Part shown: in pieces, positions 52,853 to 61,286 of the stretch
Layout of the letters: each line of letters begins with the position of its first letter
Numbering within the stretch: position 1 is the first letter of the stretch
Origin: Stigmatella erecta
GTDB lineage: Bacteria; Myxococcota; Myxococcia; Myxococcales; Myxococcaceae
Length of the DNA stretch: 64,000 bases
Direction: 5' to 3'
NCBI RefSeq assembly: GCF_900111745.1
Contig: NZ_FOIJ01000002.1
Coordinates: forward strand, 806,001-870,000
Position numbers and translations under genes: made by a program
The notes under the pieces: generated by a model
What the model saw: only the letters and a program-made list of their open reading frames with translations
The model's database searches: none
Told to the model about the DNA's origin: nothing

Positions 52853-53920
52853 ATGTTCCCCATCCGTTCGTTGTTCCGCGGCGCCATGGCGCGCGCCGTC
52901 GTTCCCGCTTCCCTGATGATGCTCGCGGCCTGTGGGCCGGAGTCGCTGGATGAACTCACCGGCGAGTTGGAAGGTGCCCTCGCCAACGGCGTGGGCTCCA
53001 CGGCGGCCCGGGCGGCGCTGGCGAAGCGCTGGGCCCCCGTGCACTACCAGGACGTGGACGTGACGGGCTCGCACTCGCTCTCCGGCCGGTCCGACTACAT
53101 CGCGCGCGTGGACTTCGACGGGGACTGGGTGGGCACGAACAACTGGGACAACACCAGCTCACGGGCGCTCCCCGCGCACGCGTACCACTCGGTCGTCGAG
53201 ACCAGCTCGCACTGGTACATCGTCTACACGTTCTTCCACCCGCGCGACTGGGCGGACTCCATCTTCGACACGGAGCACGAGAACGACGGCGAGGGCGTGC
53301 TGCTCGTGGTGGCGCGGGATGGCAGCGAGTTCGGCAAGCTCGAGGGCGCCGTCACCGTGGCCCACAAGGACTTCTTCTCCTACGTGCCGGATGGCAGCCC
53401 GCTGGGCTCGGGCGCGGAGTCGCTGGACGGAAAGCTCTCCTTCGCGAACTTCGAGGGCGTCAACCACCCCATCACCGCCCAGGAGGCCAAGGGCCACGGG
53501 CTCAAGGCCTGGCCGGGCTACGACATCGTCGGGGACGGCGTGAAGTACTTCCCGTCGCTCACCACCGCCGAGGAGCCCGCGTCGGCCAGCGACTCGGACG
53601 TGCGCTACAAGCTCATCGACATCTACGGGCCCGAGGGGCTCTGGGCGCGCCGGCAGCTCGGCTCGCTGTTCGCCTCGGATGGCACGTTCGCGGGGGACAC
53701 CAGCGGCGACTGCGGCTACGTGAAGAGCCTGTGCTCCACCAACTCGGCGAACGCGCCCTGGGGCTGGGATGACCAGAACGACGGGTCCATTCAGCGCGGA
53801 GAGATCGCCACCGACCCGGCCAAGCTCTCGGCCTACTACTTCACCCCGTCCGGGAGCTTCTCCACGGCGTACACGTTCAACCCCTTCCGGGGCGTGGGCG
53901 GAGACCCGAACGCGCCCTGA
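52853..53920 (+). CDS. Secreted lipoprotein, Vps62-like
   Basis: This 355-residue protein has a lipoprotein signal ending MMLAAC. The remainder begins ALAKRWAPVHYQDVDVTG and includes HWYIVYTFFHPRDWAD, HENDGEGVLLVVARDG and TVAHKDFFSY, a pattern seen in Vps62-related secreted proteins of bacteria. No known catalytic motif; function unknown. The ATG at 52853 gives a good signal peptide. Confidence 0.65.
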   Translation: MFPIRSLFRGAMARAVVPASLMMLAACGPESLDELTGELEGALANGVGSTAARAALAKRWAPVHYQDVDVTGSHSLSGRSDYIARVDFDGDWVGTNNWDNTSSRALPAHAYHSVVETSSHWYIVYTFFHPRDWADSIFDTEHENDGEGVLLVVARDGSEFGKLEGAVTVAHKDFFSYVPDGSPLGSGAESLDGKLSFANFEGVNHPITAQEAKGHGLKAWPGYDIVGDGVKYFPSLTTAEEPASASDSDVRYKLIDIYGPEGLWARRQLGSLFASDGTFAGDTSGDCGYVKSLCSTNSANAPWGWDDQNDGSIQRGEIATDPAKLSAYYFTPSGSFSTAYTFNPFRGVGGDPNAP

Positions 53921-53952
53921 GGCCCTCCGGAGGCCACCCAAGGCGCTGGAAG

Positions 53953-53973
53953 GAGCCCGCGACAAGCGGGCTC
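53953..53973. terminator. Hairpin between convergent genes
   Basis: GAGCCCGC and GCGGGCTC form a perfect 8-bp stem with loop GACAA, 33 bases after the stop of the Vps62-like gene and before the convergent LysM gene ends. It lacks a T-run and could act in either direction. Confidence 0.45.
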
Positions 53974-54020
53974 ACACTCTGCACGGGGGACCGGCCTGTA
54001 CCGGAGCCTCTCAGGCGCGG

Positions 54021-55535
54021 CTACCCGTTGCGGCGCACCATCGAGACCTCGAACTGCCGGTCAGAGACGTAGCCGTTGGCCTGCTTGCCCGGGCGGTACA
54101 TCTTGCCGGTGTCCTCCATGTAGAAGCGGTTGTCCGGGTTGGTGTCGGCCCCCTTGGACGTCTGCGTCGTGCCTGGGTCGTGAAAGGTGTAGTAGGCACG
54201 GCCCTTGTCGTCGACGCCGCGGCCGGTAATGACCACGAAGTGGTCCGTGAGCCCGTCCGCGTTGTAGTTGGCGTCCTTGTGGCTGACGCCCACGACCACG
54301 GGCTTGCCCGCATCGAGCTGTGAGTCGATGTACTTGCGGCCCTCGGCGGCCTTTTTCGGGTCCACCGTCACCTGGCCCTTGGAGTTCTCCCCCGTGGCCA
54401 CCTGAATGCGGTCGCCGGGGCCCGTCACGTTGGCGCCGGCCGCCTTGGCCATGGAGACCGCCGCCTTGAAGCACGCTTTGCCGCCCGGGGTGTAGCCGTG
54501 GCCGCCCTCGAACTGGCTGTAGTACGGGACCTTGACCTGCTTGGCCTCGGCCGAGACCGGCTTGTTGACGGAGCCCGTGCCGGTCACCGGCTTGCCGTCC
54601 GGCTTCGGGGCAGACTCCGTCCTCCCCGCGGCCTGCTCCTTCTTGAGCTGGGCCAGGGCGTCCTTCGACTCGTTCTTGAAACGGTTCGCCACGCCCTCCT
54701 GCATACCGCGCGAGCTGCTGCTGAAATGCACCAGCTCGCCCCCCTCGTTGCGGCGGCCGCGCTCGGCGTAGACGGCCTTGATGATCTCCTCGTCGCTCAT
54801 CTTCGACGGATCCTTGCCCTTGAGCGCAGCCTTGAAGACGTCGTCGGAGTTGTTGCGGTGCTGGACGGCGGTGGACCAGGCCACATCCTGCAGTGTCTTC
54901 GAGCGTGTGGTGACGTCCAGGCCCGTGGTCTTCTGGATGTCAGCAACCGCGGGGCCATGGTGCGTGCGCGCGATGGCGTCGTGCTGAGCCTTGAAGAAGC
55001 CCTCGGGATCCTTCTTGGCCAGATCCTTCCAGGCTGCAGTGAACTCAGGGGAACCGGGCGTCTTGCCGGCCAGCGCCTTGTGGTACTCGGGATAGGTGTT
55101 CTTCAACCCATTCACGAATTCCTTGGCCGATCCCGACTTGCTGGAGAACTGGTAGGAACCATAGGACACGCCCCCCTTGTCCCCCTTGCCCGTGGACACG
55201 GTGCCAGGACCGGTCGCCTCGTATTTGCGGCTCAGAGCGCCCAGGTCCGCGGGGACGCTGCCGCCCTTTCCAGCCCCGGTGGGCTTCGCACTGGCGCCCG
55301 CGGGCTGGTAGCTGTCCACCCGCATCGGCGCTCCAGTTGCCCGGCCGCCTTGCGTGGAGCCGGCCGGCTTCGTATCGAAGCCATCGGCGATGCGCAGCAC
55401 CTGGCCTGCGCTGATGCGGTCCGGGTCCTTGAGCTTGTTGTCCTTGACCAGCGCATCCACAGTGGTGCTGTTGCGCTTGGCGATGGCCGACAGCGTGTCG
55501 CCCGACCGCACTTTGTAGTTGCTGACGCCCGTCAT
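54021..55535 (-). CDS. LysM / lysozyme-like / cysteine-peptidase protein (possible effector)
   Basis: This 504-residue protein has no signal peptide. It starts with a LysM domain at about 5-50 (YKVRSGDTLSAIAKRNSTTV). Residues about 100-200 have KYEATGPGTVSTGKGDKGG and VSYGSYQFSSKSGSAKEFV, the layout of phage- and T6SS-type muramidases, with Glu106 as likely catalytic acid. Residues about 335-490 look like a C39/papain-like peptidase with Cys355 (GGKACFKAAVSM), His432 (GLTDHFVVITG) and Asp453 (FHDPG). A wall hydrolase with these parts and no export signal suggests a phage-tail-, T6SS- or lysis-released effector. The ATG at 55535 has GGGGA upstream; a GTG at 55568 is also possible. Confidence 0.75.
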   Translation of the reverse strand: MTGVSNYKVRSGDTLSAIAKRNSTTVDALVKDNKLKDPDRISAGQVLRIADGFDTKPAGSTQGGRATGAPMRVDSYQPAGASAKPTGAGKGGSVPADLGALSRKYEATGPGTVSTGKGDKGGVSYGSYQFSSKSGSAKEFVNGLKNTYPEYHKALAGKTPGSPEFTAAWKDLAKKDPEGFFKAQHDAIARTHHGPAVADIQKTTGLDVTTRSKTLQDVAWSTAVQHRNNSDDVFKAALKGKDPSKMSDEEIIKAVYAERGRRNEGGELVHFSSSSRGMQEGVANRFKNESKDALAQLKKEQAAGRTESAPKPDGKPVTGTGSVNKPVSAEAKQVKVPYYSQFEGGHGYTPGGKACFKAAVSMAKAAGANVTGPGDRIQVATGENSKGQVTVDPKKAAEGRKYIDSQLDAGKPVVVGVSHKDANYNADGLTDHFVVITGRGVDDKGRAYYTFHDPGTTQTSKGADTNPDNRFYMEDTGKMYRPGKQANGYVSDRQFEVSMVRRNG

Positions 55536-55679
55536 TGTTTTCCCCTGTACCGTAGGCTTGCTGCCCACGGTTCACTCGACGTCCCGCCGAGGGTTTCCTC
55601 CTATCATCGCCAAGTTCCAGCGTTCGTTGACGGGGCGGAGGGTTCCCGGCAGCAGCCTGAAAGGGCGGCGAGCGGCCTG

Positions 55680-55714
55680 AAGGGGCTGGTGAGCCCCTTG
55701 GGTTCCAAGGAACC
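55680..55714 (+). promoter_or_regulatory. Two small hairpins in the leader of the divergent secreted-protein gene
   Basis: AAGGGGCT-GGTG-AGCCCCTT is followed at once by GGTTCC-AA-GGAACC. The AAGGAGGG ribosome site follows directly at 55715, and the ATG is at 55730. The structures could affect translation or be the end of a leader element. Confidence 0.35.
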
Positions 55715-55729
55715 AAGGAGGGCACGGCG

Positions 55730-56716
55730 ATGAGGAGACGAGCTGGGATAGGCCTGATGGTGGTGTGGGCGGCAACGGCGGTGGCCCAACCCGCGGAGGA
55801 TGTCTCGGGGGTGTACCGCAAGGACGGGGGGGAGCTGGTGATCCTCCAAGGAGCAAAGGAGACGCTGCTGCATTACGGGGCCGGCTTTCCACAAGGGCAG
55901 AGCGTGGGTACGTGTGAATGCCCACTGGTGCTGCAGCGCAAGGCGTCGGCCACACGCTGGGACCTGAAGAGTACGGACTCCGGCGACACCTGGACGCTGC
56001 GCCTGGAGCCTGGCCAATGGGTGCTCGAGGACGGGAGCCCCGCGTGCTGCGGCGCGGGTTGGCCCGGAAGCGACACCTTTCCTCGCAAGCAGGTCACACC
56101 ACTCCAACGCTGCAAGGTGACGGCGCCTCGCGCCTACTTCCACGGCGTGGACGCGAACAACACGCAGCGCAAGGGCTTCGTGGTGGCGGGCGATGAGGTG
56201 CAGGCTTACGTCTCTGCTCTTGAGCCGGACCTGGTGCCTGCGCGCTTCGTAGGCCCCAAGAGCACCACGGTGGGCCTGTTGCGCCGCGAGCAGCTCGACT
56301 GCAAGACGCAGGGAACCGGCACATCGGCGGCCCCAGTGGATGTGACACCCATCGCCGGCCAGTGGGTGCAAGTGAATCGCAAGGGCAGCGGGTATGTCCT
56401 CGAACGGCCCTGCTCGGCGGACACCCCCGCTTTCTCCCTCCAGGCCAGCGGCATCCTGGAAGCCCAGTATGGCCAAGAGAGCGAGCAGTTGAAGGTAACA
56501 AGCGCCAAGCCTGGCAAGCCAGGCGCCTACACCCTAGCGGTGGCGGGCTCCAGCGGCGCGAGCGAGACGCTGGAATGGACGGTGGCCGACGCGAAGCGGA
56601 GCATCATCCAGCTCAAGGGCGGCAAGGGCTTCTTCCGCGATGGCATGCTCTTCGTGCGCGAGGACAAAAAGGGCTCCATCCCCGTGCGCGCCGAAAAATG
56701 CGACGAGTACGAGTAG
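55730..56716 (+). CDS. Secreted protein of unknown function (possible immunity partner)
   Basis: I do not recognise this 328-residue protein. It has a signal peptide (GLMVVWAATAVAQ) and a beta-rich body with several cysteines (GTCECPL, ACCGAGW, DCKTQ, RPCSAD), suggesting disulfides in the periplasm or outside. Two similar beta segments start EDVSGVYRKDGGELV and TPIAGQWVQVNRKGSG. It is divergent from the LysM/lysozyme/peptidase gene with 194 bases between. Location and secretion fit a periplasmic inhibitor of that hydrolase, but this is inference from position only. Confidence 0.6.
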   Translation: MRRRAGIGLMVVWAATAVAQPAEDVSGVYRKDGGELVILQGAKETLLHYGAGFPQGQSVGTCECPLVLQRKASATRWDLKSTDSGDTWTLRLEPGQWVLEDGSPACCGAGWPGSDTFPRKQVTPLQRCKVTAPRAYFHGVDANNTQRKGFVVAGDEVQAYVSALEPDLVPARFVGPKSTTVGLLRREQLDCKTQGTGTSAAPVDVTPIAGQWVQVNRKGSGYVLERPCSADTPAFSLQASGILEAQYGQESEQLKVTSAKPGKPGAYTLAVAGSSGASETLEWTVADAKRSIIQLKGGKGFFRDGMLFVREDKKGSIPVRAEKCDEYE

Positions 56717-56817
56717 CTGGTTTGTCCCCTTGAAGGGCAACCCGGTCCAGACCGTGGGCCGCACGGCCGCATGCTCCCCAAGCGGTGCATGCGGCTCGCA
56801 GTGCGCCCTGAGCGCGC

Positions 56818-58101
56818 TCAGGGAAACACGATGCGCAGGCGCGCCCCGCCCTCCGCCCGGTTCTCCGCGGAGAGGGTCGCGCCAAACTGCGCCAGCAGCT
56901 CGCGTGAGATGACCAGGCCCAGCCCCGTCCCCTTCTCGGGGCCCTTCGTGGTGAAGAACGTCTCGAACAGCCGGGGCACCACCTCTGGTGGAAAACCGGG
57001 GCCATCGTCGTCCACCGTCAGCACCACGTGAGCGTCCCGCACCTCCCCGCGCACGAGAATCGTGCCTCCCTCGCGGCCGGACTCCTCGATCGCATCCCCC
57101 GCGTTGACGAGCAGGTTGAGCAGCACCTGGACCAGGCGGCGGGAGACGGCGAAGACCGTGGGCAGTTCCTTGGGCACCTCCACCTTCACGTGGGCCACGT
57201 GCTTGAGCCGCACCCCGGCCAGCCGCACGGCGTTGTCCACCACGTCCGCGAGCAGGCAGGGGCTCGGGTCCTCCACGTCCATGCGGGAGAAGCCCCTCAG
57301 GTCCGCGACGATCTGCTGGATGCGATCCAGGCCCGTGCGCGTCTCGGAGAGCACCTCCTCGAACTCCCCCCGGACCTCGGAGGGCAGGGGCAAGGCGAGC
57401 AGCTCCTTCTGGAGGAAGTGCAGGTTGGAGCGCACGAACGCCAGGGGGTTGTTGATTTCATGCATCACGTTGGCGGCCAGCCGCCCCACGGTGGCGAGCT
57501 TCTCGGACTGGGTCTGGTGGCGGACCGCCCGGGCGAACTTCTCCGCGGCCTCACGGCGGGTGCGCTCCACCCGCACCTCGTTGCGCGCCTCGAGCTCCCT
57601 GCGAAACCGTGAGGTGCCGTACTCGCCGAGGAACGTGGACAGGGCGATGAGCGACAGCCAGGCGGCGCCCTGGGAGAAGGACGTCCCCGTCTCGCGCACC
57701 TGCCACCAGGTGCCCACGAAGCAGATGACCCCACAGACCGTCGTCATGCTCGGCTCCTCCGGGAACATGAAGGCCACCAGCAGGGGGAGCGTGAACACCA
57801 GGTAGACGTAGGGGCTCTCCAGCGCCCCCGTGAGAAAGACGAGCAGCAGGTAGGAGACCGAGCCCCACACCGCATTGCTCAGAACGAGCCAGCGCCGTTC
57901 CCTCTCGGAGGCACGCGGCAGCCAGAACGCGAAGACGGCCAGCTCCACGCCCCACACCACCCGCAGCGCGAACGTCTCGGGGAAGAAGTGGGACAGGGTC
58001 AGCAGGTCCAGGACGGTCAACAGCGGCATGAGCGCCGCGAAGACCAGGATTTTCCACTCCGGGCCCGGACCGGGGCCCGAGGCCGTTGGGGTGGAAGGCA
58101 T
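56818..58101 (-). CDS. Membrane sensor histidine kinase
   Basis: This 427-residue kinase has about six N-terminal membrane helices (ILVFAALMPLLTVLDLLTLS and others), a coiled linker and the HisKA H-box GRLAANVMHEINNPLAFV, then N, G1 and G2 boxes (LLNLLVNAGDAIEES, DDDGPGFPPEV, EKGTGLGLVISREL). The ATG at 58101 is used because the upstream codons overlap the kinase gene ahead of it. No response regulator is adjacent; it lies 7 bases after the Ser/Thr kinase gene on the same strand. Confidence 0.92.
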   Translation of the reverse strand: MPSTPTASGPGPGPEWKILVFAALMPLLTVLDLLTLSHFFPETFALRVVWGVELAVFAFWLPRASERERRWLVLSNAVWGSVSYLLLVFLTGALESPYVYLVFTLPLLVAFMFPEEPSMTTVCGVICFVGTWWQVRETGTSFSQGAAWLSLIALSTFLGEYGTSRFRRELEARNEVRVERTRREAAEKFARAVRHQTQSEKLATVGRLAANVMHEINNPLAFVRSNLHFLQKELLALPLPSEVRGEFEEVLSETRTGLDRIQQIVADLRGFSRMDVEDPSPCLLADVVDNAVRLAGVRLKHVAHVKVEVPKELPTVFAVSRRLVQVLLNLLVNAGDAIEESGREGGTILVRGEVRDAHVVLTVDDDGPGFPPEVVPRLFETFFTTKGPEKGTGLGLVISRELLAQFGATLSAENRAEGGARLRIVFP

Positions 58102-58108
58102 ATGCTGC

Positions 58109-59629
58109 TCACCACTCCAACAAAAGCTGAGCATCCATGCCAGGGGCGACCTGAAACGTCTTCTGTTGCCTGCGCCCATCGGGCAGCACCGCCTCCACCG
58201 TGTACGCGCCTGGAGAGACTTTGTGGCGGTGCAGGGGCGCGGCCCCCAGCGAGATGCCCCCGATGGAGAGCGCCGCCCCCGCTTGCCGCGACTCAATGGT
58301 CACATAGCCGGGCGCCTCCGGGGCCGCCACGGCGGCCGAGGGAGCCGGGGGACGGGAGGTAAACCGGCGCATGGCGAAAGACGAGGAGGCCGCGCCGGGG
58401 CGGGCGGGCGTCCGGGCGGGCTCCTGCGTCCCGGCCTCTCCGGAAGGAAGGGCCTTCTCCGCGGACGGAGGGCCCTCGAGCGGCGCCAGGGCCTGGGCGT
58501 ATTGCCGCGTGACATGGAGCCCCCACGGGTTCGCCAGGACGCCCATGCAGCCCGCCACCAGGAGCACCCCGGTGGCGAGCGCCGCGCCGCGCCACCCACC
58601 GGCACTGGCGCGGGGGACTGGAGGCACCGGCTCCGGCGGCGCCGGCGGGAGCACTTCCGTCACGCGGGAGGGCACCGTCGCCGTGCCCGGCGGGAACACC
58701 GCCGTCCACTCCACCTGCGCCGTGGGGACACGCGCCTTCCGGTGAACGCTCCACTGGGCGAGCCGCGCGGGCGGCCACCGCTCCTCGTCCGGCAGGGCCG
58801 TCCGCAGCGCCTCGGCGAACGCCTCCGCGCACGCGGGCCGCTCCTCCTTGTCGCGCCGCAGGGCCCACATGAGCGCGGCGTTGAGCGCCACCGGAACGTC
58901 CGCGCGGAACTGGCGCACGGGCGGAATGGGGCTCCACAGCAGCGCGCTGAGCACCGTGGCCTCGTTGGACTGGTGGAACACCCGGCGCCCGGTGAGCAGC
59001 TCGTGCAACACGAGCCCCAGCGAGAACAAGTCGCTCCGCGTGTCGAGTGCCTCGCCGCGCGCTTGCTCCGGGGACAGATAGGGCAGGCTGCCCCGCACCA
59101 CCCCGGAGCCCGTCTGCGTCAGCTCCAGGCCCGCCGCCTGGGCAATCCCGAAGTCGATGAGCTTCACCTTCCCCTCCGCCGTCAGGAAGAGGTTGGAGGG
59201 CTTGAGGTCCCGGTGGATGAGCCCCAGGCGGACGCCCGCCGGCGAGGGGGCGTTCTGCGCGTACGCGAGCGCCTCCAGCACCTGGAGGCCCATCTCCACC
59301 ACCATCCCGCAGGGAAGCGGCCCCTCGGAGACCAGGTCCAGGTGGGACAGGGGCAGCCCCTCCAGCCGCTCCATCACCAGGTAGAGGTCTTCCCCTTCCC
59401 GTCCCAGGTCCAGCGTCCGGACGATGTGTGGATGATCCAGCAGCGCGCCAATCCGCGCCTCGCCGATGAAGCGCCCCCAGGCCTGAGAGAGCCGCTCATC
59501 GGCGTGCAGCACCTTGAGCGCCACCCGGGCACCGGGTTGATGCGCGGGCTCCGCTTCCCAGACCTCTCCCATGCCGCCCCGTCCCAGGCGGTGCAGCAGA
59601 CGATAGGGACCGAGGGTGCGCTCTCTCAT
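58109..59629 (-). CDS. Ser/Thr protein kinase with C-terminal PEGA domain
   Basis: This 506-residue eukaryotic-like kinase has YRLLHRLGRGGMGEVWEAEP, ALKVLHADE, the catalytic loop GLIHRDLKPSNLFL, DFGIAQAAG and YLSPEQARGE. A membrane helix (GAALATGVLLVAGCMGVLA) near 345 is followed by a Pro/Ala-rich linker and a PEGA domain near 440-506 (YVTIESRQAGAALSIGGISLG). The kinase faces the cytoplasm and PEGA the periplasm. The histidine kinase gene follows at 7 bases; the FHA/sigma-54 regulator is divergent. Confidence 0.94.
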   Translation of the reverse strand: MRERTLGPYRLLHRLGRGGMGEVWEAEPAHQPGARVALKVLHADERLSQAWGRFIGEARIGALLDHPHIVRTLDLGREGEDLYLVMERLEGLPLSHLDLVSEGPLPCGMVVEMGLQVLEALAYAQNAPSPAGVRLGLIHRDLKPSNLFLTAEGKVKLIDFGIAQAAGLELTQTGSGVVRGSLPYLSPEQARGEALDTRSDLFSLGLVLHELLTGRRVFHQSNEATVLSALLWSPIPPVRQFRADVPVALNAALMWALRRDKEERPACAEAFAEALRTALPDEERWPPARLAQWSVHRKARVPTAQVEWTAVFPPGTATVPSRVTEVLPPAPPEPVPPVPRASAGGWRGAALATGVLLVAGCMGVLANPWGLHVTRQYAQALAPLEGPPSAEKALPSGEAGTQEPARTPARPGAASSSFAMRRFTSRPPAPSAAVAAPEAPGYVTIESRQAGAALSIGGISLGAAPLHRHKVSPGAYTVEAVLPDGRRQQKTFQVAPGMDAQLLLEW

Positions 59630-59705
59630 CACCCTTCACACCCGCCACGGGGCAAGCGCTTGCGTGTGAGGAGAGCAGACGGCCGTCAGCGAGGCCGAGC
59701 TGGCG

Positions 59706-61115
59706 ATGACCGGGGAGATCATGCAGGCCGCTATATCATTCCAAGCGGGGATGGTCCTGCCGCCCTCGCCTCCCTGCATGCCCCTCTCATCCCTCACACT
59801 CTCGGTCTTCCGGCACGCACATCAGGAATGGATCCGCGTCCCCACCCTGCGCGTCGTCGTGCGTCCACCGAGGGGAGAGCCGGTCGCCGCCCTGCTCGGC
59901 CTGGAGCCGATCGTGGTGGGCAGCCGGGGCGCGGATCTGCTGGTGCAGGACCGCACCATCTCGGGCCGGCACTGCCTGCTGCGGCTCACCGAGGAAGGGG
60001 TGCTGGTGAGGGACCTGGGCAGCAAGAACGGGCTGGTGCTGGGAGGGGTCCGGCTGAAGGAGGCCCTGCTGCCTCCCGGCGCCCAGGTGCGGATGGGGCA
60101 GTCCGTCCTGAGCCTGGAGCTGGCGGGCACGCCCCAGCAAAAGCCGTTGTGGCCCGAGCCTCACTTCGGCGCGGCCCTGGGCGCCAGCGTGCGCATGCGG
60201 GCCCTCTTCGCCCAGCTCCACCGGGCCGCCGCGGGCGGGGAGACGGTGTTGCTGCTGGGGGAGTCCGGCACGGGCAAGGAGCTGCTCGCCCGCGCCATCC
60301 ACGATGAGAGCCCCCGCCGTGACGGCCCCTGGGTGGTGTTCGATTGCAGCGCCGTGGCCCCCAACCTCATCGAGGCGGAGCTGTTCGGCGCGGTGAAGGG
60401 CGCCTTCACGGGCGCCGTGGAGTCGCGGGAGGGGCTCGCCGGGCAGGCCCACGGCGGAACCCTCTTCCTGGACGAGGTGGGCGAGCTGCCCCTGGAGCTG
60501 CAGCCCAAGCTGCTGCGGATGCTGGAGTCCCGCGAGGTGCGCCCCCTTGGGGGCACCCAGGCCCGCAAGGTGGATGTCCGGGTGGTGGCCGCCACGCACC
60601 GCCCCCTGCGGGAGCAGGTCAGCGCGGGCACCTTCCGGCAGGACCTCTACTACCGGCTGGCCGTCCTCGAGGCCCACGTCCCCCCACTTCGCGAGCGGCC
60701 CGAGGACATCCCCCTCCTGGTGGAGCGCCTCCTCGCCGCCCAGACGCCGCCGCGCACACTGGCGGACCTGCCCCCCCATGCCCTGGAGATGCTCCAGGCC
60801 CACCAGTGGCCAGGCAACGTCCGGGAGCTGCGCAACGCGGTGACACGGCTGACGCTCTTCCCCTCCCTCGTCTCGCTGCTCCCGGGGGCCGAGGCGGCCG
60901 CGGGGGAGCCCCCGCGGGACGGGCCCTCGCTGACCCTGCGCGAGGCACGCGAGGCGGTCATCCAATCCTTCGAGCGCGGCTTCATCCGGCGGCACCTGGA
61001 CGAGAACGGGGGCAACGTCTCCGCGGCGGCGCGGCGCATGGGCATCTCCCGCCAGCTGCTCCACCGGATGATGGTGGAGCATGGGGTGCGGGCCCCCGGC
61101 GGCCGGGAGGACTGA
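59706..61115 (+). CDS. FHA-domain sigma-54-dependent activator
   Basis: This regulator has an N-terminal FHA domain (about 45-140: [22 protein letters not shown]), an AAA+ domain with [16 protein letters not shown], the intact GAFTGA loop and [18 protein letters not shown], and a Fis-type HTH ([20 protein letters not shown]). FHA domains bind phosphothreonine, so this is probably activated or restrained by a Ser/Thr kinase, most likely the divergent neighbour. Several starts are possible (59706, 59721, 59751, 59778); the first is given here, and 59721 has the best ribosome site. Confidence 0.93.
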   Translation: MTGEIMQAAISFQAGMVLPPSPPCMPLSSLTLSVFRHAHQEWIRVPTLRVVVRPPRGEPVAALLGLEPIVVGSRGADLLVQDRTISGRHCLLRLTEEGVLVRDLGSKNGLVLGGVRLKEALLPPGAQVRMGQSVLSLELAGTPQQKPLWPEPHFGAALGASVRMRALFAQLHRAAAGGETVLLLGESGTGKELLARAIHDESPRRDGPWVVFDCSAVAPNLIEAELFGAVKGAFTGAVESREGLAGQAHGGTLFLDEVGELPLELQPKLLRMLESREVRPLGGTQARKVDVRVVAATHRPLREQVSAGTFRQDLYYRLAVLEAHVPPLRERPEDIPLLVERLLAAQTPPRTLADLPPHALEMLQAHQWPGNVRELRNAVTRLTLFPSLVSLLPGAEAAAGEPPRDGPSLTLREAREAVIQSFERGFIRRHLDENGGNVSAAARRMGISRQLLHRMMVEHGVRAPGGRED

Positions 61116-61286
61116 AGCCCCGGGACGGGCGGTGGAGCGCGCGTGTCTGTCCCAGGTGTCAACCGGGGGTTTCCACCCCCCCGTCTCCAAGTTCTCAAAA
61201 TGTCAGGAACCGCACGGTGCGAGGCCCGTGGGCATGGGAGGTGCAGTTGGGTTCTGGACACCCCCGACCCATGGAGCTTTCCCCCC

